A stretch of DNA of 64,000 nucleotides from VXNE01 sp965116625. Its GTDB lineage: Bacteria; Pseudomonadota; Gammaproteobacteria; Pseudomonadales; Azotimanducaceae. Position 1 is the first letter of the stretch. Each line of letters starts with the position of its first letter. The position numbers were made by a program, and so were the translations under genes. Where the stretch lies: assembly GCA_965116625.1 (NCBI GenBank), contig OZ220717.1, forward strand, positions 992,001-1,056,000, in the 5' to 3' direction. Shown piece after piece: positions 49,311 through 57,611 of this stretch. The notes beneath the pieces were generated by a model. It ran no database searches and was not told where the DNA came from. It worked only from the letters and a program-made list of their open reading frames with translations.

Positions 49311-49590
49311 GGATTTCCTTGATTGGCTTTCTCAGCGACTCAGGAAGCGGAAGACGCCATGGGACATCCCGCCAACGGATCTTGCCATGGCGGGTGCTGT
49401 CCTGGTGCATCCCCTCGACCCGCCGCCAGACCATCCTCCCCACCGATACCAGACCGACCACCACCAGGAACAGCCAGGGAAGCGCGCGGATTTTCTCTTG
49501 GGGCAGGATCGGCCAAAGAACCACGTAACCGATATGCAGAATCCCCATCGCAAAGGTGGCGGCGACGAGGATTTCCTTGACGGGATTCAC
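49045..49590 (-). CDS. Four-helix membrane protein
   Basis: 181 residues from GTG 49590. Hydrophobic segments: VKEILVAATFAMGILHIGYVVLWPIL, LPWLFLVVVGLVSVGRMVW, TQTILCMGAVFATLAIVVPFL and WGPLAILALVAMCWMGEQW, the last followed by a charged Lys/Arg stretch. The first and third helices look like an internal duplication (VKEILVAATFAMGILHIGYVV against IKEILTQTILCMGAVFATLAIVV). No family recognised. The C-terminal 45 residues overlap the 3' end of the ASPIC gene on the other strand by 266 bases. The start abuts a repeat R2 copy. Confidence 0.6.
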   Translation of the reverse strand: MNPVKEILVAATFAMGILHIGYVVLWPILPQEKIRALPWLFLVVVGLVSVGRMVWRRVEGMHQDSTRHGKIRWRDVPWRLPLPESLRKPIKEILTQTILCMGAVFATLAIVVPFLHAEPVLVNRWGPLAILALVAMCWMGEQWTKKRRQSGGEGTGHAPTPQTAFQARPATPDRETHPSPS

Positions 49591-49594
49591 GGCG

Positions 49595-49672
49595 CTAGTG
49601 CCCCGCCCGGGGCCCACCTGTCATCCCGCGCCTTGATCGGCATTACGTGCTGTTCTGCGGCACGGCCTGCTA
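49595..49672. repeat. Interspersed repeat family R2, copy C
   Basis: Runs from CTAG (49595-49598) to the CTA at 49670-49672 that is the rho stop codon on the minus strand. It shares GGCCCACCTGTCATCC-GCGCCTTGATCGGCA with copy A and the hairpin GCA-TTACG-TGC. It lacks the middle of the full-length form. It lies between the membrane-protein start and the rho stop. Confidence 0.65.
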
Positions 49673-50932
49673 ACGGCCACCCCGCATCTGCATGAAGAAC
49701 TCGGCATTGGTCTTGGTGTCCTTCAGCTTGTCGACCAGGAACTCGATGGCGGCGACGTCATCCATGTCGTGCAGCAGCTTGCGCAGGATCCAGACGCGTT
49801 GCAGTTCGTCGGACGGCAGCAGCCGTTCCTCCTGGCGCGTGGAAGACCGCCGGATGTTGATGGCGGGGTAGATGCGCTTCTCGGCGATCTTGCGCTCGAG
49901 ATGCAGTTCCATGTTGCCCGTGCCCTTGAATTCCTCGTAGATCACCTCGTCCATCTTGGAGCCGGTGTCGATCAGCGCCGTCGCGATGATGGACAGGCTG
50001 CCGCCTTCCTCGACGTTGCGCGCAGCACCGAAGAAGCGCTTCGGGCGTTCGAGGGCGTGGGCGTCGACGCCGCCGGTCAGCACCTTGCCCGAGGACGGGA
50101 CGATGGTGTTGTAGGCGCGCGCCAGGCGCGTGATGGAGTCGAGCAGGATGACCACGTCCTTCTTGTGCTCGACCAGGCGCTTGGCCTTCTCGATGACCAT
50201 TTCCGCCACCTGGACGTGACGCGAGGGCGGTTCGTCGAAGGTGCTCGCCACCACCTCGGCGTCGACCACCGTGCGTTCCATGTCGGTGACCTCTTCCGGG
50301 CGTTCGTCTATCAGCAGGACGATGACGATGGCCTCGGGATTGTTCGCGCAGATGGACTGGGCGACGTTCTGGAGGATGATCGTCTTGCCGGCCTTCGGCG
50401 GCGACACGATAAGACCCCGCTGGCCTTTGCCGAGCGGTGCGATGAGGTCGATGATGCGGGCGATCAGGTCCGCGGTACTGCCGTTGCCGCGCTCGAGCAT
50501 GAAGCGCTCGTCGGGGAACAGCGCGGTGAGGTTCTCGAACAGGATCTTGTGGGTCCGGTTGTTCGGTTCGCCCATGTTGATCTTGTCGACCTTGAGCAGG
50601 GCGAAGTGCTCGCGATCCTTCGGCGGGCGGATCTTTCCGGAGATGCTGTCTCCGGTGCGCAGGTTGAAACGCCGGATCTGGCTCGGAGAGACGTAGATGT
50701 CATCGGGCCCGGCCAGGTACGAACTGCCCGGTGAGCGCAGGAAGCCGAACCCGTCCTGGAGGATCTCGAGCACACCTTCTCCGTAGATGTCCTCGCCGTT
50801 CTTGGCGACCCTCCGCAGGATTGCGGCGATAACCTCCTGTTTGCGCAGTCGCGCGAGGTTCTCGAGGCCGATTTCCCGGGCCATGTCGACCAGTTCGGGG
50901 ACGGGTTTGGTTTTGAGGTCAGTGAGATTCAT
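49670..50932 (-). CDS. rho: Transcription termination factor Rho
   Basis: 420 residues, standard size. N-terminal Rho-N helix bundle, a cold-shock-like RNA-binding domain (GDGFGFLRSPGSSYLAGPDDIYVSPSQIRRFNLRTGD) and a RecA-type ATPase with Walker A SPPKAGKT, Walker B VVILLDSITRLARAYN, the Q-loop/R-loop region and LERKIAEKRIYPAINIRRSSTRQEE. Hexameric RNA-dependent translocase ending untranslated transcripts. Its stop codon is the end of a repeat R2 copy. Upstream are a 439-base leader and trxA, the usual trxA-rho order of gammaproteobacteria. Confidence 0.97.
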   Translation of the reverse strand: MNLTDLKTKPVPELVDMAREIGLENLARLRKQEVIAAILRRVAKNGEDIYGEGVLEILQDGFGFLRSPGSSYLAGPDDIYVSPSQIRRFNLRTGDSISGKIRPPKDREHFALLKVDKINMGEPNNRTHKILFENLTALFPDERFMLERGNGSTADLIARIIDLIAPLGKGQRGLIVSPPKAGKTIILQNVAQSICANNPEAIVIVLLIDERPEEVTDMERTVVDAEVVASTFDEPPSRHVQVAEMVIEKAKRLVEHKKDVVILLDSITRLARAYNTIVPSSGKVLTGGVDAHALERPKRFFGAARNVEEGGSLSIIATALIDTGSKMDEVIYEEFKGTGNMELHLERKIAEKRIYPAINIRRSSTRQEERLLPSDELQRVWILRKLLHDMDDVAAIEFLVDKLKDTKTNAEFFMQMRGGR

Positions 50933-51053
50933 GTTTCATGGTATCGATTCGTTTGGCGGAAAGTGCCGCAGGTCGGAAAGCGCACGCTGCGAGCGGGGGT
51001 TGAGGTAATCCGGCGAAGCTTCGGGAAGGATCGGCGGATCGCCGAACACGCGC

Positions 51054-51081
51054 AATATACCACCGTTACCGGCGGCGTCTA
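51054..51081 (-). promoter_or_regulatory. Candidate rho promoter
   Basis: On the minus strand TAGACG (51076-51081), 16 bases, TATATT (51054-51059). This would give rho a leader of about 115 bases. The long rho leader of E. coli is autoregulated; nothing specific can be read here. The rest of the 439-base gap (50933-51371) holds repeat copy B and a palindrome CGGGAA-G-TTCCCG (51224-51236). Confidence 0.4.
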
Positions 51082-51100
51082 GCGCAATTCCAAATTAGTT

Positions 51101-51217
51101 TAGCGCCATGAAACCCGTCGCCCTTCAGGTGCGCCGTGTTTCACCCCCGCCCAAGCCCACCTACTGCCCTGCGCTTGGAACGGCACTGGCATGCCGTTCT
51201 ACAGCCCCGGCCCCTAG
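51101..51217. repeat. Interspersed repeat family R2, copy B
   Basis: Full-length form: TAGCGCCATGAAACCCGTCG at the left and CCCCGGCCCCTAG at the right, 117 bases, with the hairpin AACGGCA-CTGGCA-TGCCGTT (51179-51198). It aligns with copy A throughout. Hairpin bases differ between the copies but stay paired, which suggests that the structure is maintained. Confidence 0.75.
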
Positions 51218-51371
51218 TGAAATCGGGAAGTTCCCGACGGCGGGAAACGCATTAATAGCAGAAGATTCCGGGTCGCGGCAAGTCATCCGACAAGGCAGGA
51301 TTCCGTCGCCTGAAGAGCCCCGGAGAAGGAAGAGAAAGGTGAATCCGGCGGGCGTTCGGTATCGCGCCTGG

Positions 51372-51686
51372 TCAGATATTGCTGTCCAGAAATGCGGCGA
51401 GTTGCGATTTCGACAAGGCCCCAACCTTGGTTGCCTCAACCGCGCCGTTGCGGAACAGCATCAGCGTCGGTATGCCACGGATGCCGTACTTTGGAGGCGT
51501 CTGGGCGTTGGCGTCGATATCGAGCTTGCAGACCTTGACGCGGTCGGCGTATTCGTCAGCGATCTCCTCCAGGATCGGGGCGATCATTTTGCATGGCCCG
51601 CACCATTCGGCCCAGTAGTCGACGAGCACTGGCCGATCCGCCTGGAGCACTTCGGCTTCGAATGATTCGTCGGTGACGTGGTTCAT
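51372..51686 (-). CDS. trxA: Thioredoxin
   Basis: 104 residues. Redox centre WCGPC with Cys29 and Cys32, buried Asp (LVDYWAEWCGPCKM) and cis-Pro in GIRGIPTLMLF. Cytoplasmic general disulfide reductase. ATG 51686 follows GGGAGAG at ideal distance. Located 33 bases after hemB and upstream of rho. Confidence 0.96.
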   Translation of the reverse strand: MNHVTDESFEAEVLQADRPVLVDYWAEWCGPCKMIAPILEEIADEYADRVKVCKLDIDANAQTPPKYGIRGIPTLMLFRNGAVEATKVGALSKSQLAAFLDSNI

Positions 51687-51719
51687 TTACGGCTCTCCCT
51701 TGACGTTGCGGAAAGTCTA

Positions 51720-52712
51720 TCACCTGCCCCGCATGCCTTCAGCGATCCGTTTGCCGAAATACGTCAGGATTCCGTCGGCGCCGGCGCGTTTCAGGCACAG
51801 CAGCGACTCCAGGATGACCCGCTCGTCGAGCCAGCCGTTGGCGATGGCCGCCATGTGCATCGCGTACTCGCCGCTCACCTGGTAGGCGAAGGTCGGCACG
51901 CCGAAACGGTCCTTGACGCGGCGAATGATGTCGAGATACGGCATGCCGGGCTTGACCATGACCATGTCCGCGCCCTCGTCGATGTCGAGGGCGATTTCAC
52001 GCAGCGCCTCGTCGCTGTTCGCGGGATCCATCTGGTAAGTCGCCTTGTCGCCCCTGAGGCTCGAGGCAGACCCCACGGCGTCGCGAAACGGCCCGTAGTA
52101 ACCGGAAGCGTACTTGGCCGAATACGCCATGATGCGGGTGTGGATGAAGCCCTCGGCATCGAGCCGTTCGCGTATCGCGCCGACGCGGCCGTCCATCATG
52201 TCGGACGGCGCGATGACGTCGGCGCCAGCGTTTGCGCACACCTGCGCCTGCTGGCAGAGCACTTCGACGGACTCGTCGTTGAGGACATAGCCGTCGTCGT
52301 CGACCAGGCCGTCATGTCCGTGGCTGGTGTACGGGTCGAGGGCGGCGTCGGTCACGACGCCGAGTTCGGGTGCCCGCGCCTTCACCGCGGCCACCGCACG
52401 GGGGATCAGGCCGTCGGGATTGCACGCCTCGCGTCCATCGGCGGTCTTCAGGCTCGCGGAGATGTTCGGGAACAGCGCGATGGCGGGAAGTTCGAGTTCG
52501 GTGAACACTTCGACATCCCGCACGAGCTGATCGATGGTAAGGCGATCGATCCCGGGCATCGAGGCGACGGGTTCGCGTGCGTTGCTGCCTTCGATGACGA
52601 AGACCGGGTAGATCAGGTCGCTGGTCGTGAGTTCCGTCTCGCGCGTCAGCCGCCTTGAGAACGCATCGCGCCGGTTTCGCCGCATCCGCGTAGTCGGAAA
52701 GCTGGGAGCCAA
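51720..52712 (-). CDS. hemB: Delta-aminolevulinic acid dehydratase (porphobilinogen synthase)
   Basis: 330 residues. It joins two aminolevulinates to porphobilinogen. The two Schiff-base lysines are Lys200 (AYSAKYASGYYGPFRDA) and Lys254 (VMVKPGMPYLD). The metal region reads ALDPYTSHGHDG without cysteines, the Mg-dependent, Pseudomonas-like type rather than the Zn type. A TTG start at 52712 has AGGAG nine bases upstream; ATG 52685 is the alternative. It is separated from the hemCDXY operon by 15 kb. Confidence 0.93.
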   Translation of the reverse strand: MAPSFPTTRMRRNRRDAFSRRLTRETELTTSDLIYPVFVIEGSNAREPVASMPGIDRLTIDQLVRDVEVFTELELPAIALFPNISASLKTADGREACNPDGLIPRAVAAVKARAPELGVVTDAALDPYTSHGHDGLVDDDGYVLNDESVEVLCQQAQVCANAGADVIAPSDMMDGRVGAIRERLDAEGFIHTRIMAYSAKYASGYYGPFRDAVGSASSLRGDKATYQMDPANSDEALREIALDIDEGADMVMVKPGMPYLDIIRRVKDRFGVPTFAYQVSGEYAMHMAAIANGWLDERVILESLLCLKRAGADGILTYFGKRIAEGMRGR

Positions 52713-53045
52713 GCGTCTTCTCCTTTAAGGCGGTTCAATACGTCGAGTTTACCGAAGTGGATGCCGGCCCCGCACGATCTCGCTTTTTCGTGGTCTATAG
52801 CTTTGGGATGGACGCGGACGTTCGTGACAGATCGGCCGGGCGGGCTTCTCCAACGGTCCCCATGGGGCCGCCGCCCGGAGTGATTGGCCTCCCCCACGCT
52901 ACTCGGCGTCCGTCCCTCCTCAGTCTTGTGGGAGCGGCCCGCGGCGATTGCCGCGGCGCCGCCCTTGCATTTGGGCGGGCTTCTGTTTTGACTTGGCGCG
53001 CTGTGCCTCCCCGGCATGGCCAGACGAGGATCGAACGGTGGCGAA
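52713..53045. other. Intergenic region with a REP-like hairpin
   Basis: 333 bases between divergent hemB and the luciferase-like gene. It holds CCGCGGC-GATT-GCCGCGG (52939-52956) within TTGTGGGAGCGGCCCGCGG, which resembles the GTGGGAGCGG palindromic REP units of pseudomonads and relatives; only one copy is seen in the window. Promoters for both genes must lie here but none is clear. Open frames over it lack coding character. Confidence 0.45.
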
Positions 53046-54311
53046 ATGAAATTCGGGATCTTCTACGAACATCAACTGCCGCGGCCCTGGAGTGGCGGAT
53101 CCGAGCAGCAGCTCTTCAACGAGGCGCTCGACCAGGTGGAACTCGCGGATCGTCTCGGCATCGATTTCGCCTGGGAGGTCGAACATCACTTCCTCGAGGA
53201 ATACTCCCACTCGTCGGCGCCGGAGGTGTTTCTTGCCGCCTGCTCGCAGCGCACCAGGAACATCAGGCTGGGCCAGGGAATCCGCCAGGTCATCCCGCAG
53301 TACAACCATCCGGCGCGCACGGCGGAGGTGATCGCGACGCTCGACCTCGTTTCCAACGGACGGGTCGAGTTCGGCACCGGCGAGTCGTCTGCGGAACTCG
53401 AACTGGGCGGCTTTCGCATCCCGGTGGAGAAGAAGCGGGAGATCTACCTCGAGGCGGTGGAGCAGATCTGCAACATGCTGGCGATGGATCCGTATCCCGG
53501 ATACCAGGGGAAGTACTTCGAGATGCCGTGCAGGAACATCGTGCCGAAGCCGGTGCAGGGGCCGCACCCGCCGCTGTGGGTGGCGTGTTCCCAGCGGGAC
53601 ACCATTCGCCTCGCGGCGCGGCTCGGCATGGGTGCCCTGACGTTCGCCTTCGTGGACCCGGAAGAGGCGACGGAATGGGTCGAGGAGTACTACCGGATCA
53701 TCAGGAGCGAGGAGTGCGTGCCCATCGGCCATGCCGTCAACCCCAACATCTGCATGGTGTCGAGCTTCTCGTGCCATCACGACCGCCAGACAGCGATCGA
53801 CCGGGGCCTCGACGGGTTCAGGTTCTTCGGTTTCGCGCTCGGTAGCCTCTACGCCTTCGGCGAGCACCAGCCCGGCCGCACCGACCTGTGGAAGCAGTTC
53901 GAGGCATTGCAGGACGCGGAGCCGGAGCAGATCGACATCACCCGGGCGCTATCGGGAAGCCAGGGCGGAATCGGCACGCCGGATGATCTGCGCGCGCATC
54001 TGCGCAAGTTCGAGGCCTGCGGCGTGGACCAGGTCACGTTCATCCAGCAGGCCGGAAGGAACCGGCACGACCATATCTGCGAGTCGCTGGAGGTGTTCGG
54101 GACGGAGGTGATGCCCGAGTTCAAGGAGCGCGAGGACGAACGCGAGCGCGCCAAGATGGAGGAACTCGCTCCCTATATCGAAGCGGCCATGGCGCGAAAG
54201 GAAGTCATGGCGTCACTGGCGGACCAGGACATCCCGGTCTACCCGTCGCTCGGTCGCAAGATCAGCGAGGAATCGAAGTCGGAGGCCTCGATCTACGAGG
54301 GCCCGCGCTAA
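53046..54311 (+). CDS. Luciferase-like flavin-dependent monooxygenase (LLM class)
   Basis: 421 residues, TIM-barrel. It starts MKFGIFYEHQLPRPW, then AWEVEHHFLEEYSHSSAPEVFLAACSQRTRNIRLGQGIRQVIPQYNHPARTAEVIATLDLVSNGRVEFGTG, with the catalytic-type His of the luciferase group. It uses reduced FMN and O2. The C-terminal 90 residues form a long charged helical tail not seen in minimal members. Substrate unknown. ATG 53046. Convergent with the DUF1214-like gene. Confidence 0.88.
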   Translation: MKFGIFYEHQLPRPWSGGSEQQLFNEALDQVELADRLGIDFAWEVEHHFLEEYSHSSAPEVFLAACSQRTRNIRLGQGIRQVIPQYNHPARTAEVIATLDLVSNGRVEFGTGESSAELELGGFRIPVEKKREIYLEAVEQICNMLAMDPYPGYQGKYFEMPCRNIVPKPVQGPHPPLWVACSQRDTIRLAARLGMGALTFAFVDPEEATEWVEEYYRIIRSEECVPIGHAVNPNICMVSSFSCHHDRQTAIDRGLDGFRFFGFALGSLYAFGEHQPGRTDLWKQFEALQDAEPEQIDITRALSGSQGGIGTPDDLRAHLRKFEACGVDQVTFIQQAGRNRHDHICESLEVFGTEVMPEFKEREDERERAKMEELAPYIEAAMARKEVMASLADQDIPVYPSLGRKISEESKSEASIYEGPR

Positions 54312-54325
54312 GGCGCAATAGACCG

Positions 54326-55375
54326 CTACCAGCTCCCGACTTGCGTCTCCGGCGTCTCCGGCAACGCCTCGGCCAGGAGCCAGCGCGCGAACAGCACGCC
54401 CTCGTTGTATCCGGCCGTGCTGATCCAGTTGCGCGGCGCCGGGCGGTGGCTGACGTAGATCTCGTACCGGCCGTCGGGTTCCGCGACGGCGTTCGCCTTG
54501 TTGATGCAGACGGGGAAGTCCTCGTAGTTGGTGGACTGCATCAGGTAGTTCCAGGTCTGCAGCCCCCAGTAGCAGGCCTCCGGCGAGCGGAAGCTGATCT
54601 TCAGGTACTGATCCTCGCGGAGACGGAACCTGGAGAAGCAGTAGATGTTGTCCACCGTTCCCCATCCGCCCTGGTCCGCATCGAACTCGAACGGCGTACA
54701 GAATTCGTTGATCGGGAACTCGACCGGCAATGGGGCGATCCATGTCGTGCACTGGAAGAACATCGCCATGCTGCGAATTCGGCGTGCGAGCTCGGCGTCG
54801 GTGAGCGGCAGCCGGGCGGGCTGCGGTGAGGCGTTGCGGATGTGCAGCGTGCTCTCCCGCGACGCCGGGCGGTCGAAGAAGTACTCCCGGGTGAACAGGC
54901 TTACGGAGTCCGGGTCGATCCTGAATTCGTTAACGCCCTTCGGATTGGGCGTCAGCCGGATCTCGAAGGTCCCGTCCTCCGCGAATTCGATGTCGCGGTG
55001 GTTGACGTTGAGGGAGACGCGGTCCGCCAGTTCGCCGTTCGGGTCGCCGCCGTACAGGCAAAAGCTCAAGTAGCAGCTGTCGAACCGCTGTCCGCTGATG
55101 ACGTACTCCTGGTCGCCGCGCACCTGGCTGAAATAGTAGACGGCGTCGACGTTGTCGCCGTAGAGCTTGCGGTTCCGGTCCGCCAGCGGCATGAGCTGCG
55201 GACGCAACGGATCGTTGTGCAGGTAGAAGTCCGCAGCGACCTGCAGGAGGTGGAAGAAATGGTGATAGCCGTCGACCCTGCCCTGTTCGTCGAGCTCCTT
55301 TTCCGGGTCCAGGAACGTCTGGTCCGCGTTGCGGATCACGTCGAGGAACTCGTCCAGCGCCTGTCTGCTTTCCAT
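54326..55375 (-). CDS. DUF1214-like protein
   Basis: 349 residues from ATG 55375, which has GGAG five bases upstream; ATG 55390 is possible. The C-terminal region (FSRFRLREDQYLKISFRSPEACYWGLQTWNYLMQ to RPAPRNWISTAGYNEGVLFARWLLAE) matches the style of DUF1214 domains, which occur with DUF1254 in proteins of unknown role. No signal peptide or helix. Last gene of an operon with the sulfotransferase and SCP2 protein. An enzyme acting on a lipid or steroid would fit the neighbours, but this is inference. Confidence 0.6.
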   Translation of the reverse strand: MESRQALDEFLDVIRNADQTFLDPEKELDEQGRVDGYHHFFHLLQVAADFYLHNDPLRPQLMPLADRNRKLYGDNVDAVYYFSQVRGDQEYVISGQRFDSCYLSFCLYGGDPNGELADRVSLNVNHRDIEFAEDGTFEIRLTPNPKGVNEFRIDPDSVSLFTREYFFDRPASRESTLHIRNASPQPARLPLTDAELARRIRSMAMFFQCTTWIAPLPVEFPINEFCTPFEFDADQGGWGTVDNIYCFSRFRLREDQYLKISFRSPEACYWGLQTWNYLMQSTNYEDFPVCINKANAVAEPDGRYEIYVSHRPAPRNWISTAGYNEGVLFARWLLAEALPETPETQVGSW

Positions 55376-55393
55376 CTTGTCTCCGTCCATGGG

Positions 55394-56641
55394 CTAGTTT
55401 CGTTCAAGGGACCCGAGGAAGTCCCGGTAGTTGGCGAAATCGCGCTCGATATCGGCCGCCGTGACACCGATCTGCTCAAGGGAGTACTCGTGGACACCGT
55501 GCTTGCCCCGGGGTTCGTCGCGAAGAAAACGCTGCATGCGGTGACGGTCATCCGGGCGCAGCTCCCAGCCGAACCGGGTGTAGATGGACTCGACCACGTC
55601 CATCTGGCTGCCTGCGAAGTCGTCGAACAGCACGTCGACGATCTGCGACTCCCTGCCGAGGCGCTGGCGGTCGCGCAGGAACTTGTCGAAGTAGGCTGCC
55701 CAGGTCCGCAGTTGCTCGTGGCCGGTCCGCGTGGCGTCCTCGTGGTCGGAGTACAGCGAGCGCATGGACGAGATGAGGCTCGCCGTCGACGGAACGATGT
55801 GTTCCGGACCGCGGTGCGTGACGATCACATTCGCATCCGGATACACCGCGAACAGCGCGTCCAGGCGCATGATGTGGACCGGGGACTTCAGCAGCCAGCG
55901 CCGTCTGCGCACGCCGCCCGACTGGAGGAACTGCAGCAGGCGCCGGTGCCAACGCAGGTTTTGCTCCTGGTCGGCGCCCGCGAACCACTCGTGGTAGTCG
56001 GGCAGGTAGGCCTGGGCCAGGAACTGGAAGCTCGTGAAGTTGAGGGCGGTGATGGCGATGCATTCCTGGGGTGAGTCCGCCGTCATGTAGTGCTTCTTCC
56101 TGAAGTCGGGCACCAGCCGAAAGATCCGCTCGAACTCCCGGCGAACCGTGTCGATACGCGTGTTGTCTTCGTAGTCGGACGGTTGGGGCGCGGGATAGGG
56201 GAGCAGGCACTCCCAGGACAGCGGCGCACGGTGGTCAGTATCGAGATGCAGCAGGGCATGCAGGATCGTCGTGCCGCTCCGCGGTGCGCCGAGTATGAAC
56301 ACCGGGTCGCGGATCTCCTCGTCCGCGATCTCCGGGCACTCCGCGAAAGCGCGCTCGACGTGAAAGCGGGACTCGGCCGCCCTCTGCAGCGTGCGGCGGA
56401 TGGCGAATCTCCCGAACAGGCTCAGGCGCGCCTCGGACTCGAGGGAACGGACGAGCCGGTCGAGCCCGTCCCCCATCATCGGATCCTGAAACTCGAACCC
56501 GCTCATCCGCCTGGCGCGGTCCAGAATCGCGCCGGAATCCAGGGAAACCAGGGACAGGCCGCACCTCTGCAACAGTGAGCCGGTAGCGTTGGCCGCCCGG
56601 AACGCGGCCGGACGGCCGAGCCGGATCGACGCGTCGGTCAC
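55394..56641 (-). CDS. Sulfotransferase-family protein
   Basis: 415 residues. The PAPS 5'-phosphosulfate loop is FILGAPRSGTTILHALLHLD; the 3'-phosphate site is NVIVTHRGPEHIVPSTASL with Arg and Ser; a basic residue lies in WLLKSPVHIMRLDALFAVYPDA. This is the Sulfotransfer_3 group, which acts on glycans, lipids or small molecules. The GTG start follows the SCP2 stop with no spacing. The DUF1214-like gene follows. Confidence 0.85.
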   Translation of the reverse strand: MTDASIRLGRPAAFRAANATGSLLQRCGLSLVSLDSGAILDRARRMSGFEFQDPMMGDGLDRLVRSLESEARLSLFGRFAIRRTLQRAAESRFHVERAFAECPEIADEEIRDPVFILGAPRSGTTILHALLHLDTDHRAPLSWECLLPYPAPQPSDYEDNTRIDTVRREFERIFRLVPDFRKKHYMTADSPQECIAITALNFTSFQFLAQAYLPDYHEWFAGADQEQNLRWHRRLLQFLQSGGVRRRRWLLKSPVHIMRLDALFAVYPDANVIVTHRGPEHIVPSTASLISSMRSLYSDHEDATRTGHEQLRTWAAYFDKFLRDRQRLGRESQIVDVLFDDFAGSQMDVVESIYTRFGWELRPDDRHRMQRFLRDEPRGKHGVHEYSLEQIGVTAADIERDFANYRDFLGSLERN

Positions 56642-56944
56642 TCAGGTCAGCTTCTTGAGCTTGGCGGCGATCGACATGTCGCCCTTCGCCTTGATCTTCC
56701 CCGACGCCACGGCCATGAACGGCTTGATCTCGTTGCGCTGGAGCTTGCCCCAGGTGTCGAGCGACATGCGCACGGTGCAGTCGGCCTCGACCTCCTGCCC
56801 GGAGACAACCGAAACGACGTTCGCATCGCCGGTTCCGTCGATCAGCATCTCCTCGTCGTCGAGGCAGAACAGCAAGGTCTTTCCGAGTGGGTCGAGGGAG
56901 CCCGCCTTCTGGCTCATGTCGTCTGCGATTTCGTCAATGGTCAT
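56642..56944 (-). CDS. SCP2 sterol-carrier domain protein
   Basis: 100 residues, a single SCP2 domain: MTIDEIADDMSQKAG at the start, a beta-sheet core (LFCLDDEEMLIDGTGDANVVSVVSGQEVEADCTVRMSLDTWGKL) and FMAVASGKIKAKGDMSIAAKLKKL at the end. SCP2 folds bind fatty acids, sterols or acyl-CoA. The frame is open to 57094, but ATG 56944 matches the family. First gene of the operon with the sulfotransferase; divergent from the sigma factor. Confidence 0.88.
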   Translation of the reverse strand: MTIDEIADDMSQKAGSLDPLGKTLLFCLDDEEMLIDGTGDANVVSVVSGQEVEADCTVRMSLDTWGKLQRNEIKPFMAVASGKIKAKGDMSIAAKLKKLT

Positions 56945-57002
56945 GGTCTTCTGAAGTCGACGGAACGGATCAACCCTATCAGCAAAGCGGACGACGGGCA
57001 CG

Positions 57003-57020
57003 TTGCCGCCAATGCGGCAA
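57003..57020. promoter_or_regulatory. Inverted repeat between SCP2 and sigma-factor genes
   Basis: TTGCCGC-CAAT-GCGGCAA, perfect 7-base arms, 48 bases before the sigma-factor ATG. Operator or leader hairpin; which one cannot be decided. Confidence 0.4.
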
Positions 57021-57068
57021 TGCGGGGTGCGTGCGACCTTTTCCCGCGCCGACGCATCTAAAGGACAT

Positions 57069-57611
57069 ATGCGTCGATTCGAGCAACAGGCCAACGGCGG
57101 TACGCCGGCTGATATCGTCGAGCGTCTGAAGCGCGGCGACCGGGCGGCCCAGGAGTGGGTCTATCGGTCGTACTCGCGGATGGTGTACACGACCGCGCGG
57201 CGGATGCTGGGCGATGCGGGACTCGCGGAAGACGCGACGCAGGACACCTTCGTGGACGTGCTGTCCAAGGCAGGGACCCTCGATCAGGAAGACGCGCTTG
57301 GCGCATGGGTGCGGAGGATCGCCGTCAATCATTGCCTGATGCGGTTGCGATCCCCCTGGACCCGGTGGCGGGTGGCCGCGCTCACGGATCTCCAGCCGGC
57401 GCGCTCGGACGACGTAACCGTTGAACGCGCCACGGATCTCGGGCGCGCGCTCGACAAGTTGCCGGCCAGGACGAGAGCCGTGATCTGGCTGCACGACGTC
57501 GAAGGCTATACACACAAGGAGATCGGCCGCCTGTTCGGGCGCACGGCGAGTTATTCCAAGTCACAACTCGCACGCGGCTACCAGCGGCTGAGGGAATTGC
57601 GGACCAACTGA
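57069..57611 (+). CDS. ECF-type RNA polymerase sigma factor
   Basis: 180 residues. Sigma-70 region 2 (WVYRSYSRMVYTTARRMLGDAGLAEDATQDTFVDVLSKAG) and region 4 (ALDKLPARTRAVIWLHDVEGYTHKEIGRLFGRTASYSKSQLARGYQRLREL) with a short linker, as in group 4 sigma factors. ATG 57069 with AAAGGA. Its TGA overlaps the ATG of the following membrane protein, the typical ECF/anti-sigma arrangement. Controlled genes unknown. Confidence 0.9.
   Translation: MRRFEQQANGGTPADIVERLKRGDRAAQEWVYRSYSRMVYTTARRMLGDAGLAEDATQDTFVDVLSKAGTLDQEDALGAWVRRIAVNHCLMRLRSPWTRWRVAALTDLQPARSDDVTVERATDLGRALDKLPARTRAVIWLHDVEGYTHKEIGRLFGRTASYSKSQLARGYQRLRELRTN

Noticed and set aside
52757..53845. A 362-codon plus-strand frame upstream of and through the luciferase-like gene
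   Set aside because: Shifted frame of the real gene; the first part covers a REP-like hairpin and no domain is present.
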